From NCBI RefSeq assembly GCF_003945345.1, contig NZ_AP019308.1:3534001-3598000 (forward strand): 64,000 bases of DNA, in the 5' to 3' direction. Both the position numbers and the translations under genes were made by a program. The DNA is from Paenibacillus baekrokdamisoli. GTDB lineage: Bacteria; Bacillota; Bacilli; Paenibacillales; Paenibacillaceae. Positions 43,749-52,699 of the stretch are shown here, in pieces (within the stretch, counting starts at the first letter, position 1; the number at the start of each line of letters is the position of its first letter). The notes under the pieces are model-generated. The model searched no databases, was not told where the DNA came from, and worked only from the letters and a program-made list of their open reading frames with translations.

Positions 43749-45161
43749 TTACCAGCCATACTTCGCCGGTCCCCACTCTTTCCGAACAAGGTCCTGTTTT
43801 ACATACAGCAGGGAACGGTTAGGTACATCCTCTTCAAGGATGACGCCCGAACCCACGATGCTGTATACACCTACCTTTACCCCTGGCATGAGAATCGCGT
43901 TCACGCCCGTGCGCACAAAGTCGCCCAAGTAGATGGCATCGCTGTGCTCGCTTGGCGTTTCCTTGCGCCCTTTGATCCGATGCGAGGTTCTGCCGTCATC
44001 AAACCGCAGCGTTCCGCAGACGGTAGCTGCGCCCAGATCCGTGGACGTACCGATCACGCCGTAGAACTCCATGTAGTGGTACAAGTAAACGGTGTCAAAT
44101 ATAACGCCTTCCAGCTCCGCACAGTGATTGATGACGCAGTGATCGCCGACCGTCGTGCCTTCGGATAGAAAACAGTAGTTGCCAATATTGGAATCATTGC
44201 CGATGATATGGCTGCCCTTCAATATAGCCCCGTTCTCAATAACGGTTCGGTCGCCAACGATTATATTGCCTTCAATAATGACGTTACGGCCGATTCTGCT
44301 GCCAACGCCCAGCTGCACAAATCCATCGATAGCTGCACTAGGATCAATGGATGCACCCTCGGCGAGGACATTGCACGTCAGCTTCGCACAGTTTCTTCGC
44401 GCAACAAGTTCATTGGCTAACAGAATATGCCACGGCTTATCCAAGTCCACAAAATCACCTGTCGTCTCAACGGCCCGAACCGCATAGCCGTCATTCATAC
44501 AATCCAACAAGGACATTTCCAGATGTGCTTCCAGAGGCGGCATCATCCCAACTTGCACACTTGTAAACAAGCCGGAGTTGCTGCTTGCATAGGACCAGAA
44601 GTCATCGCTGAAGGCAAATGCGCAGAAACGATGGGTGCAGCCACCTCGCGGATGTCCTAAAATATGCCGGACGAAGCCTCCCTCAAGCTGGCAGCAAATC
44701 CAATCCGAGGAGGACTGCTCGTGCAGCGGATTGACGAGCACAACAGCAAGCTCACGCTCAGCCCGCTGCTCGAACGAAGCCATCAACTGCTTGATGTCTG
44801 CCGGATCAATAAGCGTATCGCCATACAAGACTAGGAAACTCCCTTCGTTTCCTGCCGCCGTGCGCGCAGCAGACAGCGAAAGCGCCGTTCCCTGCCCCTT
44901 CTCATCGGCAACCACGATCACGTCAACTTCCTGCCGGGCACCTGCAGAACTCGGCCCGTTCTCGCGAAAGTAATTACGAATCTGCCCATGAAGCTTTCCG
45001 CCGACAATAATGATTTTCGTAAAACCGAGCTCTTGCAGCGACTCTACCTGATGCGCAATAATCGGCTTGGCCGCAACAGGAATCATCGCCTTCGGCCGAA
45101 TCTCAGCAAAGGGCCACATCTTGGTGCCCAGCCCCGCTGCCAGAATAATCGCGGTTTTCAT
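43749..45161 (-). CDS. Sugar nucleotidyltransferase with hexapeptide-repeat domain (GlmU-like)
   Basis: 470 residues. N-terminal nucleotidyltransferase with the signature ILAAGLGTKMWPFAEIRPKAMIPV split around residues 6-29 and the metal-binding YGDTLI; a C-terminal left-handed beta-helix (about 270-440) made of hexapeptide repeats such as IGRNVIIEGNIIVG. This is the GlmU / bifunctional sugar-1-phosphate layout, so UDP-GlcNAc or a related activated sugar is the likely product. Usually glmU is a single housekeeping gene next to prs; here it is in a sugar-uptake operon, two bases after a PP2C gene, and is probably a paralogue. Confidence 0.85.
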   Translation of the reverse strand: MKTAIILAAGLGTKMWPFAEIRPKAMIPVAAKPIIAHQVESLQELGFTKIIIVGGKLHGQIRNYFRENGPSSAGARQEVDVIVVADEKGQGTALSLSAARTAAGNEGSFLVLYGDTLIDPADIKQLMASFEQRAERELAVVLVNPLHEQSSSDWICCQLEGGFVRHILGHPRGGCTHRFCAFAFSDDFWSYASSNSGLFTSVQVGMMPPLEAHLEMSLLDCMNDGYAVRAVETTGDFVDLDKPWHILLANELVARRNCAKLTCNVLAEGASIDPSAAIDGFVQLGVGSRIGRNVIIEGNIIVGDRTVIENGAILKGSHIIGNDSNIGNYCFLSEGTTVGDHCVINHCAELEGVIFDTVYLYHYMEFYGVIGTSTDLGAATVCGTLRFDDGRTSHRIKGRKETPSEHSDAIYLGDFVRTGVNAILMPGVKVGVYSIVGSGVILEEDVPNRSLLYVKQDLVRKEWGPAKYGW

Positions 45162-45162
45162 G

Positions 45163-46059
45163 CTACCGCTTGCTCCCTTCGCCCAATACGTTGAAATCTA
45201 TGATAACAACCGATTTATCATCGGATAATTTATGCCTTGGGTAATGCTCGCACAGTGGATCTTGACTCTCGATGCAAGTCAAATGATCCGAATAATATTC
45301 GATGCCTATCTCGTTCATATCGTGAATCATGATCTCCCATTTTTTCGGATCGTCGGAGTGTTCGATGAGGTGGAACATGCCATCCGACACGGCATAAATT
45401 TTGCTCACATTAGCTCTAGAGATATGACCATGCTCCAAATAATCCTCCAGCTCCGCTTCTCCGTTCATGACCGAGTAGCCTTCTAGCGTATTCGCTCGAT
45501 TCCGATTCGCGATACTAAGAGGAAGCATCTGTTCTTTCACTTTTTCTTTGGATAGTCCGCCCGACTCTGACAGCTCCTTCTTTTTATTCAACGTCTGCAG
45601 ATCAAAGTGGGCGACTTGATTGCGCGTCAACACGCGTAAGCTCTTATCCGTATATTCAATGAACAGCATGCAGTCTCCGGTTTGCACATATTCAATAGAC
45701 TTCTCATAAATGCGTACGACTGCAAATACAGCGCCCCACCTCTTCCATTTGCAGGACAAATCGATATTCGTTTCTAGCATGCTTTCGTTTAACTTCCGAT
45801 TCGCGGAAAGTACGGCTTGTTTTAAGTCCAGGCCGGCATCGTGCGCATTCAACTCCGAAGCGAGTAATTGTGCCGCAATGTAGCCGCCCGTTCGCCCTTG
45901 AGCATCTTGATACGCCACCATCGAGGACACACCGTCAATAACCCCGTAAACCTGACAAAAGGGATTCATCACCAAGGCATCTTCATTCATTTTGGCCCCA
46001 CCCGGCACAGTGTGGCATTGCACATGAAGTTTTACAGTTTCCGTGCTCATTTCGCTCAC
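45163..46059 (-). CDS. PP2C-type protein phosphatase
   Basis: 298 residues. PP2C metal-binding motifs in order: NEDALVMN near 25, YGVIDGVSSM near 39-48 with the Asp-Gly, GDCMLFIEY near 127, YAVSDGMFHL near 222, and DDKSVVIIDF near 283. A soluble Ser/Thr phosphatase of this class normally opposes a protein kinase or acts in a partner switch. Placed between the permease genes and the nucleotidyltransferase gene with gaps of 28 and one base, it is clearly part of the operon. That is unusual for a sugar transporter locus. Confidence 0.85.
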   Translation of the reverse strand: MSEMSTETVKLHVQCHTVPGGAKMNEDALVMNPFCQVYGVIDGVSSMVAYQDAQGRTGGYIAAQLLASELNAHDAGLDLKQAVLSANRKLNESMLETNIDLSCKWKRWGAVFAVVRIYEKSIEYVQTGDCMLFIEYTDKSLRVLTRNQVAHFDLQTLNKKKELSESGGLSKEKVKEQMLPLSIANRNRANTLEGYSVMNGEAELEDYLEHGHISRANVSKIYAVSDGMFHLIEHSDDPKKWEIMIHDMNEIGIEYYSDHLTCIESQDPLCEHYPRHKLSDDKSVVIIDFNVLGEGSKR

Positions 46060-46087
46060 CTCTAACCGATAGATTCAAATCAATAGA

Positions 46088-46945
46088 TTACTTCAAGGAT
46101 CCTTCCGTCAATCCGCTTACGATATGTTTGTGAAAAAACACATAAATCATGATCATCGGAATGGTAATTATAGTAAGTGCTGAAAACAACAATTTATAAT
46201 TCGTCAAATGCTTGCTTGAAAATGCGAGCAAGCCTACGGGAATCGTCTTTAGACTGTCGCTTTGAACATAGAGCAATGCTAGCAGCAGCTCGTTCCAGGA
46301 ATTCAGCGAAGAGAAAATTGCAACGGTCGCTAAGCTTGGAATGAGCAACGGTAAAAGGACACTTGCAAATAATCGCATATCACTGCAGCCGTCGATCCTC
46401 GCCGCTTCCATCATTTCTTTAGGGAGTGAATCGAGATACGCTTTAAGCAAAAATATCGCCAGCGGAAGCCCCATCCCGATATAAGGTAAAATAAGGGCCC
46501 AATACGTATTTTTAATATGCAAATGATCAAAAATATAGTTTTGGGCAATGAAAAACGACTGCATGGGCATGAACAAACCGAACACGAACATCAACAGCAG
46601 AAGCTTGCTCCCCTTAAAGTTCAACTTGCTAAAAGCAAACGAAGCTAAGCTTGAAAACAGTAAGATACACACGACCGTTGCCGAAGTTACGATGATGCTG
46701 TTGATCACATAGGTGTTCATGCCGCCGATTTTCCAAGCTTCTACCCAGTTGTGTAAATTAATTTTGTTCGGCAGCGAGAATGGCTTATTGAAAATTTCAT
46801 TATTTTCGCGGAAGGAAGAAAACAGCATCCAGATCATTGGATAAAAATATAAAAGCGAGAACACGCTCATGCATACATAAAAAGTCATCTGATAGACCAC
46901 ATTGCCACCGCTTTTGCGCACGGCGTTTGAACTAGAAATTTCCAT
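46088..46945 (-). CDS. ABC sugar permease, MalG type
   Basis: 285 residues from ATG 46945 with AGAGGTG upstream. Six membrane segments and the cytoplasmic EAA loop (EMMEAARIDGCSDMRLFASVLLP) that docks on the ATPase. Second permease of the importer; its gene is 32 bases after the MalF-type gene. No ATPase gene is present, so a shared MsmX-type ATPase must serve it. Confidence 0.93.
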   Translation of the reverse strand: MEISSSNAVRKSGGNVVYQMTFYVCMSVFSLLYFYPMIWMLFSSFRENNEIFNKPFSLPNKINLHNWVEAWKIGGMNTYVINSIIVTSATVVCILLFSSLASFAFSKLNFKGSKLLLLMFVFGLFMPMQSFFIAQNYIFDHLHIKNTYWALILPYIGMGLPLAIFLLKAYLDSLPKEMMEAARIDGCSDMRLFASVLLPLLIPSLATVAIFSSLNSWNELLLALLYVQSDSLKTIPVGLLAFSSKHLTNYKLLFSALTIITIPMIMIYVFFHKHIVSGLTEGSLK

Positions 46946-46977
46946 GTTGGGCACCTCTTTCATTCCATCGACTGCAA

Positions 46978-47853
46978 CTAATATTCCAGCGTGTCATCTT
47001 TACGCTTTAACATGTTCAATAGTAAACCGATCCCAACGACAACCAGCGTCATGATAACAGCCAGTGCAGAACCATAGCCAATGCTGCCATTCGTAAACAC
47101 GACCTTAACCAAATACGTCGTTACAATTTCCGTCGCGTTATACGGACCGCCATTCGTCATGACATAGAACAGGTCAAACCCTTGGAAACCACCGAGTATG
47201 CATAAGGTAAGTGCGACTTCCACCAAATTTTTAATCATCGGAATTTTGATTTTGAAGAAAATATCTTTCTCCGTCGCCCCATCCAGATAGGCCGATTCAT
47301 AAATATCTTTCCCAATACGTTGAATGCCTGCATAGAAGATCGTCATATAAAATCCGGCATAGGACCATCCGGAAACGATAGAGAGCGCATATAACGCAGT
47401 ATGGGGATTGCCTAACCATACTCTTGTCCAGCTTTCCAGACCTACAAATTTCATGATGGCGTTCAATAAACCGAAATCCGAATTGTATACAAACCTCCAC
47501 ATGAAAGAGGTAACCAGCATTGGCAGCATAACCGGAGTAAAGAAAGCGACTCGGAACAGGCCCGTACCCCGTAAATTCACAGTAATAAGCCCTGCAAGCA
47601 AGAGTCCGGCAAATACTTCAAGAAAGATAGTCAGAAAGATATAGATGAAGATATGCCAATAAGACACAAGGTAAATATGATCGTGAAAAGCCCGAATATA
47701 ATTTTCAATACCATTGAATTTCATGGCTCCGAAACCGTTCCAATCGTAAAAACTGAAGATGAACGTCATCACAATGGGAAGGAGGATGGTGAAAGAAAAT
47801 AAGAGTACTGCCGGTGCTGTGAATAAATAAGGCGAAATGCGAAATTTCTTCAT
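46978..47853 (-). CDS. ABC sugar permease, MalF type
   Basis: 291 residues with six membrane segments and the EAA loop (DIYESAYLDGATEKDIFFKIKIP). First permease gene after the binding-protein gene, from which it is separated by a 76-base gap holding a strong hairpin. Confidence 0.93.
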   Translation of the reverse strand: MKKFRISPYLFTAPAVLLFSFTILLPIVMTFIFSFYDWNGFGAMKFNGIENYIRAFHDHIYLVSYWHIFIYIFLTIFLEVFAGLLLAGLITVNLRGTGLFRVAFFTPVMLPMLVTSFMWRFVYNSDFGLLNAIMKFVGLESWTRVWLGNPHTALYALSIVSGWSYAGFYMTIFYAGIQRIGKDIYESAYLDGATEKDIFFKIKIPMIKNLVEVALTLCILGGFQGFDLFYVMTNGGPYNATEIVTTYLVKVVFTNGSIGYGSALAVIMTLVVVGIGLLLNMLKRKDDTLEY

Positions 47854-47883
47854 GACTTTCTGACCTCCTGAGTTAACAACTGA

Positions 47884-47918
47884 ATAAGCAGGCGGCTTAA
47901 TAATAGTCGCCTGCTTAT
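47884..47918 (-). promoter_or_regulatory. Intercistronic hairpin between binding-protein and permease genes
   Basis: Perfect 11-bp stem ATAAGCAGGCG / CGCCTGCTTAT without a following T-run. Such hairpins after binding-protein genes commonly protect the upstream mRNA part or reduce read-through, giving more binding protein than permease. Confidence 0.7.
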
Positions 47919-47929
47919 AGGAGCAAACA

Positions 47930-49225
47930 TTATTTTTTCAGCGGAGCAATTTTTGTATCCAATTTTTCCAGTGCTTTTTCTGGTGTGCTCACTCCGCCAA
48001 GGACTTCGGCTGTAGCTGAATTAAGCGCATCTGCGACCTCTAAGTTATATCCAGTATCTGGAGGAGAAACCACTGTCTTTGTACTCTCCATCATACTCTT
48101 CAGCTTCAAACTAACCGGATTCGTTTCAGGCTCTGCTCCTGGCGCAATCATCGAGGAACCGGCCTTACTCAGCAGGGAGACAACCTCAGGTGATTCGAGC
48201 AGCTTCAAATAATCAACAGCGGCTTGAATATGCTTGGAATTCTTGTTGACGACATAGCCCTCCAGAACGCCGATTACGCTTCCTTGATCGCCTTTGCCTT
48301 CAGGCATATTCGGCATATTGAAGTAATCGTAGTCCATATCGGGCGCATGATCCTTAGCTCCGGAAATAAACCATCCGCCTGAAGGATACATGGCAGCTTT
48401 GCCGTTAAAGAACAATGCCGCGCCTTCGTCGTCGTTAATGCCATTGACGCTTTCATTAATGTATTGGTTATCCCAGATTTGTTTCATGTAGCTCATTGCT
48501 TTAGCAAATTCAGGCGTATTGAACGGCACTTTCATTTGCATCGCATCGGCATACGCTTGTTCCCCGACAACTCTGGAGATCAAATGGGCGTTCCAGTTGC
48601 CGGCCGTCCACAAGTCCTTGTTGCCCGTCGTAATCGGAATGTATTTGGCCGCTTTGATTTTCGCGCAATCCGCCATAAACTCGTCCCACGTTGCAGGAGG
48701 CTGCTGTATGCCCACTTCGCTAAAGATTTTTTTGTTGTACCAAATGACGTTCGTGACTTGGCTGTCCGTCGGAATCATATATTTCTTCCCGTCGTAAACC
48801 ATGCCAACGAAATTGCCCTCTGCAAACTTCCCTTTTAGACCATCCTGCTCCAGTGCACTCGTTAAATCTGCCGCAAATCCATCGTTAACTCTCGTCTTGA
48901 GTCGGTCGCCGGCCCATTCAAAATAAATATCCGGCGCATTTTCACCATTCAGCAGGCTAGGTAGCCCCATCGTTTGATATAACTGAGGATCCTGAAGAAC
49001 AAATTCTACGGTGACGTTCGGATGCTGCTTTTCATACATGTCCTTCACTTGGTTCCATACTTTAAGAACTTCATCGCCTGGAGAACCGTCTGCCAGACGG
49101 ATTGTAAACTTTTCATTGTCGCCGGTCTGCACTCCCGTTGTTGTATCCGATTTCGATGTTCCGGAGCACCCAGTAAGTGCTGCAATTGAAGTCATAATAG
49201 TGAGTCCAATGATCACTTTTTTCAT
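47930..49225 (-). CDS. ABC sugar-binding lipoprotein
   Basis: 431 residues: signal peptide with lipobox LTGCSG, then a type 1 sugar-binding protein (FTIRLADGSPGDEVLKVW, YEKQHPNVTVEF, ENAPDIYFEWAGDR, MIPTDSQVTNVIWYNKK). Downstream of the GH84 gene and upstream of both permeases, so it probably captures a GlcNAc-containing sugar released by or fed to GH84. Confidence 0.93.
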   Translation of the reverse strand: MKKVIIGLTIMTSIAALTGCSGTSKSDTTTGVQTGDNEKFTIRLADGSPGDEVLKVWNQVKDMYEKQHPNVTVEFVLQDPQLYQTMGLPSLLNGENAPDIYFEWAGDRLKTRVNDGFAADLTSALEQDGLKGKFAEGNFVGMVYDGKKYMIPTDSQVTNVIWYNKKIFSEVGIQQPPATWDEFMADCAKIKAAKYIPITTGNKDLWTAGNWNAHLISRVVGEQAYADAMQMKVPFNTPEFAKAMSYMKQIWDNQYINESVNGINDDEGAALFFNGKAAMYPSGGWFISGAKDHAPDMDYDYFNMPNMPEGKGDQGSVIGVLEGYVVNKNSKHIQAAVDYLKLLESPEVVSLLSKAGSSMIAPGAEPETNPVSLKLKSMMESTKTVVSPPDTGYNLEVADALNSATAEVLGGVSTPEKALEKLDTKIAPLKK

Positions 49226-49249
49226 TTGATAATCGTTCCCTTCAATTTG

Positions 49250-50896
49250 TTATTTAATAGTAAAATGTTGTTCGAGTACTTTATTTAAAAAAGAAACGAG
49301 TACATCGGCAAAAACATACGTTACATCACTACGATACAGATCGTAATTGCTGTGAACTCGCAAAAGATCGTCTGCGTCCTGACTTCGAATGTAGTCCATG
49401 CAGTCCTGCAGCAACGCGCATCCAACGGAAAATTTAAGAACCCAGCGCTGCAGTTCCTTCTGCAATTCCCGATTTTCCATACTATTCGATAACAGCGCTG
49501 CTGCGGAATTGCTCATCTTCGTTACGAATTGCTCCAATTCATCAATGCCTTGTTTCCGGTCCCCGTAAAAGTAAGCAAAGTTAAATCGAGTCAATTCAGC
49601 GGCAAGCATCGGTGAATCTGTAGGATACAAACAGGAATATCGTACATTATCGGCAAATTGGAGCATGTGCTCGAAATCCGAACGGCCGACCACCTCTTCG
49701 AGCGCTTCGCGCCAACTCACTTCCGGATCGTATTGCTCAGGGTTCCATAAGTAAGATGCGATCGTAGCATAGGCAATTTTAGAGCTTTCGGCATACTCCA
49801 TCCCGTTAGCTATAATGCCTCGAGAAAATCGATACAAATGACGATCCCTTAGCCGGTATGGGCCGATATGCATCTCGTCTGTCATTTCCACATCGTTTAC
49901 CGGGTAATTGTCCCAATAGAGCGGTTTCCGATGCGTATGTTGCGTAAACACGGAAGCTTCGCTCAAAGTAATCTCTTGTGAGCAAATGTTGCGTCCCGTC
50001 CAAAATAGATCAATACTCGGATGTATGCTGCTCCCCAGCTTCGAAATATAACGCTCATTGCCTATTCCACAATATTGCGTAGGGCATACTATAAGACGAA
50101 TTCCCGCATCCCACTTCATGATCTCCGTATAGAATCGATTGACTAGCTGAATGTGTGCTTCACTAAGATCTCTATAAATCCGAATATCCTCTTGATGCTG
50201 AAGCTCTCCCGGTATGTCATCCAACAGCAAACAGAAGTGTTTAACACCAAGTTCATAGATTTGACCTACTTTACGAATGAGCGCCTCAAATTGTTCTTCG
50301 CTTGAATACCGCATGGACAGCCCCGGAGCAATACTATAATAAAAGTCGAGCCCAAGCGCGGTAGCTTCGGAAAACACTTCGCTTAGTCTGGAGTACGATT
50401 CCTCATCGTAAAGCTCCTGCCACCGCTCGCGATGATAAACGTCATCCTTTGGGCCGTATATGTATGTATTCATATTGTTCGAAGCAATGAAACGAAGCAT
50501 ATTCAGGCGCTGCTCCTGATTCCAGGGCTGCCCATAAAATCCTTCGATGATGCCTCTGATCGAAAACAACGGGTAATCGTATTTCACACCTTCCCGCCAT
50601 TCCCCCCGCTTCTTCAGTTGTCCAATTGCATTCAATGCGTATCTTAAGCCCCGTTCTCCTGAATAAGTGATTTTCACCTCGCAATGAGGCGGCTCACCTT
50701 CTATCGCCAGCTCATAAATCTCATCGGAAATCGAACATATTTCCTTTATATATGTAAATCTGGCTTCCGTTGATTGAGAGGCTGCAATTTGTAATTCACC
50801 TCCTTTCTCGCCTAGATAGGAATACCCGTTGCTTTCACACCAGCTCCGAATAACCGAGCTGTTCTCACCTTGCGAAGATATGGAATGAAATGTCAT
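49250..50896 (-). CDS. GH84 beta-N-acetylglucosaminidase, cytoplasmic
   Basis: 548 residues without a signal peptide. A small N-terminal alpha/beta domain (1-105) is followed by the GH84 barrel: RGIIEGFYGQPW (114-125), NTYIYGPKDD, and the adjacent catalytic aspartates 226-227 in CLLLDDIPGE. GH84 enzymes work by substrate-assisted catalysis on beta-linked GlcNAc (hyaluronidase/O-GlcNAcase family). Intracellular location suggests it cleaves GlcNAc from an imported oligosaccharide or glycopeptide. Its 5' end overlaps the SIS gene by four bases. Confidence 0.93.
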   Translation of the reverse strand: MTFHSISSQGENSSVIRSWCESNGYSYLGEKGGELQIAASQSTEARFTYIKEICSISDEIYELAIEGEPPHCEVKITYSGERGLRYALNAIGQLKKRGEWREGVKYDYPLFSIRGIIEGFYGQPWNQEQRLNMLRFIASNNMNTYIYGPKDDVYHRERWQELYDEESYSRLSEVFSEATALGLDFYYSIAPGLSMRYSSEEQFEALIRKVGQIYELGVKHFCLLLDDIPGELQHQEDIRIYRDLSEAHIQLVNRFYTEIMKWDAGIRLIVCPTQYCGIGNERYISKLGSSIHPSIDLFWTGRNICSQEITLSEASVFTQHTHRKPLYWDNYPVNDVEMTDEMHIGPYRLRDRHLYRFSRGIIANGMEYAESSKIAYATIASYLWNPEQYDPEVSWREALEEVVGRSDFEHMLQFADNVRYSCLYPTDSPMLAAELTRFNFAYFYGDRKQGIDELEQFVTKMSNSAAALLSNSMENRELQKELQRWVLKFSVGCALLQDCMDYIRSQDADDLLRVHSNYDLYRSDVTYVFADVLVSFLNKVLEQHFTIK

Positions 50897-51630
50897 AAGC
50901 TCCGAACAACTCCTTTATATTTTTCAATGAGACGACGATTATGCTCATCTCCCGAATCCATATTGCTGCTGGCGAACAAATCCGGCGTGACCCCCCGCTG
51001 CACTAAAAGCTCAACGACTTCCGCCACGATCGCGTTTATAATCAACGCCCCTGACACCGTAGAGGTTGGAGATACTCTTATAGCCAAACCCGGGATGTCG
51101 ACCGACGCATCGCCGATACACCCGTGATTATCGATGACGACATCGCTTACTTCATGCAGCCGCTTTCTACTGCTGTGTCTTGACGAAGATGCCTCCGCAT
51201 GATTTAGGCTCGTAATGGCGATGACCTTTAAACCCCTCGCCTTCGCTTCCAGAGCCATCTCAATATTCACAGCATTTCTGCCGGAATTAGATGCGATGAT
51301 GATTACGTCGCCCGCCTGAGCAGATTGCTGCTTTAAGAGCACGGCAGCTAACCCTTCCAGCCGCTCCAGATCCGTGCTTTGTACCGCATTTCGGTGCAGC
51401 ATCAATCCTTCTTCCAATATCGGATTTACGCACGCTAAGCCGCCTGCCCGATAAAATAGCTCTTCCGCGAGCATATGAGAATGCCCAGTTCCGAACGCAT
51501 GCAAAGTTTGACCTGCCCCAATCGCATCTGCAATAAGATATGCGGCTTGACTCAAATGTTCCCGTTCCTTTGTTTTCAACACTTCGACAAGCTCCAATAC
51601 GCCGTTAATATACTGCGATCCCGCGTTCAC
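50893..51630 (-). CDS. SIS-domain sugar-phosphate protein (UPF0309 type)
   Basis: 245 residues. Sugar isomerase fold: LHAFGTGHSHMLAEELFYRAGG near 38-59 (phosphosugar loop), DVIIIASNSGRNAVNIEMA, and a C-terminal segment VSGALIINAIVAEVVELL. Related proteins act on phosphorylated amino sugars; here it lies between a GlcNAc-type kinase and GH84, so it likely handles GlcNAc-6-phosphate or a derivative. Whether it is an isomerase or etherase is not clear. Confidence 0.88.
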   Translation of the reverse strand: MNAGSQYINGVLELVEVLKTKEREHLSQAAYLIADAIGAGQTLHAFGTGHSHMLAEELFYRAGGLACVNPILEEGLMLHRNAVQSTDLERLEGLAAVLLKQQSAQAGDVIIIASNSGRNAVNIEMALEAKARGLKVIAITSLNHAEASSSRHSSRKRLHEVSDVVIDNHGCIGDASVDIPGLAIRVSPTSTVSGALIINAIVAEVVELLVQRGVTPDLFASSNMDSGDEHNRRLIEKYKGVVRSL

Positions 51631-51631
51631 T

Positions 51632-52612
51632 CTACTCCTCCTTCAGTAATTCATAGGTTAATTTCATGCGCTGTTGAATGGATGGCTCGAGTAGAATCTT
51701 ATTTTCGTGAAAGCAGGCGAAGATTGCGCCAAATTCCGGAGGGAAATCGATTAACCTCACTGCCGAGAATGGACAATTTTGTTCGAGCAACCCTTTGAAT
51801 TCATCGAAAATATAGTTGTTTTTTGTGAACACACTCCCGCTCGCACCGATGGGCACACCCTGAATGTTCAACCGTTTCTCTAGCTCCAGCGCATGGTTGG
51901 CAAGATCGTGCGCCGCCTGCTTGACTAGCTTCAGAGCAACCTCATCACTTTGTTCGGCGCATTTCGCAACTTCGGAGGCAAAGCCGGCAATAATGTGCCT
52001 ATCTAAAGGAGGATTATAAAATTTATCGATGAGATCCCTCATATCTAAGGCGGCAAAATATCGTTTCAACGCTTCCTTCAACATCGTCGCTTTCGACATT
52101 CCTTCCTCGGCTGCCACCGCTGCTTGAATCCCCTGAAGAGCTATATGATACGCACTCCCATAATCCCCAAGCAAATAACCCCAACCCCCGATATTCAGGA
52201 GTTCATCGGTCAATCCCTTAGCTATCCCCATCGATCCGGTTCCGCTTATGATCAAAATTCCTGGTTTACCGATCGTCATAGCTATTAATGCGATATACGA
52301 ATCACTGTGCATATAAACGCTTCCACTCTTGATGATGCCGCTGGTAAACTCATCGATCATGGCTGCCGTCGCTTCCTGACTCAGGGCTGAATTTCCGATG
52401 TATACGCTTTCAAAAGATTCGATTTTTACTTTTTCTAATATCTGATCCATGATTTGTATGAGATGATGGCGTGCTCGTTTCATCCCCAAAGAATAATAAT
52501 TAATCGATTCACCAATCACCTTTGCTAAGACGTTTCCCTCAAGATCGACAGCGATGGCGGTCGAATGAGTTCCACCACCGTCAATGCCTAAAAAAACATC
52601 TCTTCTTAACAT
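51632..52612 (-). CDS. BadF/BadG-type N-acetylglucosamine kinase
   Basis: 326 residues of the ASKHA kinase class: phosphate-1 loop FLGIDGGGTHSTAIAVD, a second phosphate loop ILIISGTGSMGIAKG and an adenosine-site motif. This is the eukaryote-like GlcNAc kinase type common in Bacillales GlcNAc operons. Predicted first gene of the operon: AAGGAG precedes the ATG, and a TATAAT is visible on the minus strand within 52635-52665 without a good -35, so an activator is likely needed. Confidence 0.9.
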   Translation of the reverse strand: MLRRDVFLGIDGGGTHSTAIAVDLEGNVLAKVIGESINYYSLGMKRARHHLIQIMDQILEKVKIESFESVYIGNSALSQEATAAMIDEFTSGIIKSGSVYMHSDSYIALIAMTIGKPGILIISGTGSMGIAKGLTDELLNIGGWGYLLGDYGSAYHIALQGIQAAVAAEEGMSKATMLKEALKRYFAALDMRDLIDKFYNPPLDRHIIAGFASEVAKCAEQSDEVALKLVKQAAHDLANHALELEKRLNIQGVPIGASGSVFTKNNYIFDEFKGLLEQNCPFSAVRLIDFPPEFGAIFACFHENKILLEPSIQQRMKLTYELLKEE

Positions 52613-52680
52613 TTAACTACACTCCTTGTTCATCTTTGCTGACATTATATACTATTTGCTGACCGCTTGGGTTTTCGCCT

Positions 52681-52694
52681 AACCGGAAACGGTT
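52681..52694. promoter_or_regulatory. Candidate operator upstream of the GlcNAc-type operon
   Basis: AACCG-GAAA-CGGTT, a perfect 5-4-5 inverted repeat of the kind bound by LacI/GalR proteins and partly similar to a cre site. A second small palindrome CGGTGAACCG lies at 52706-52715. Binding protein unknown. Confidence 0.35.
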
Positions 52695-52699
52695 TCTTT

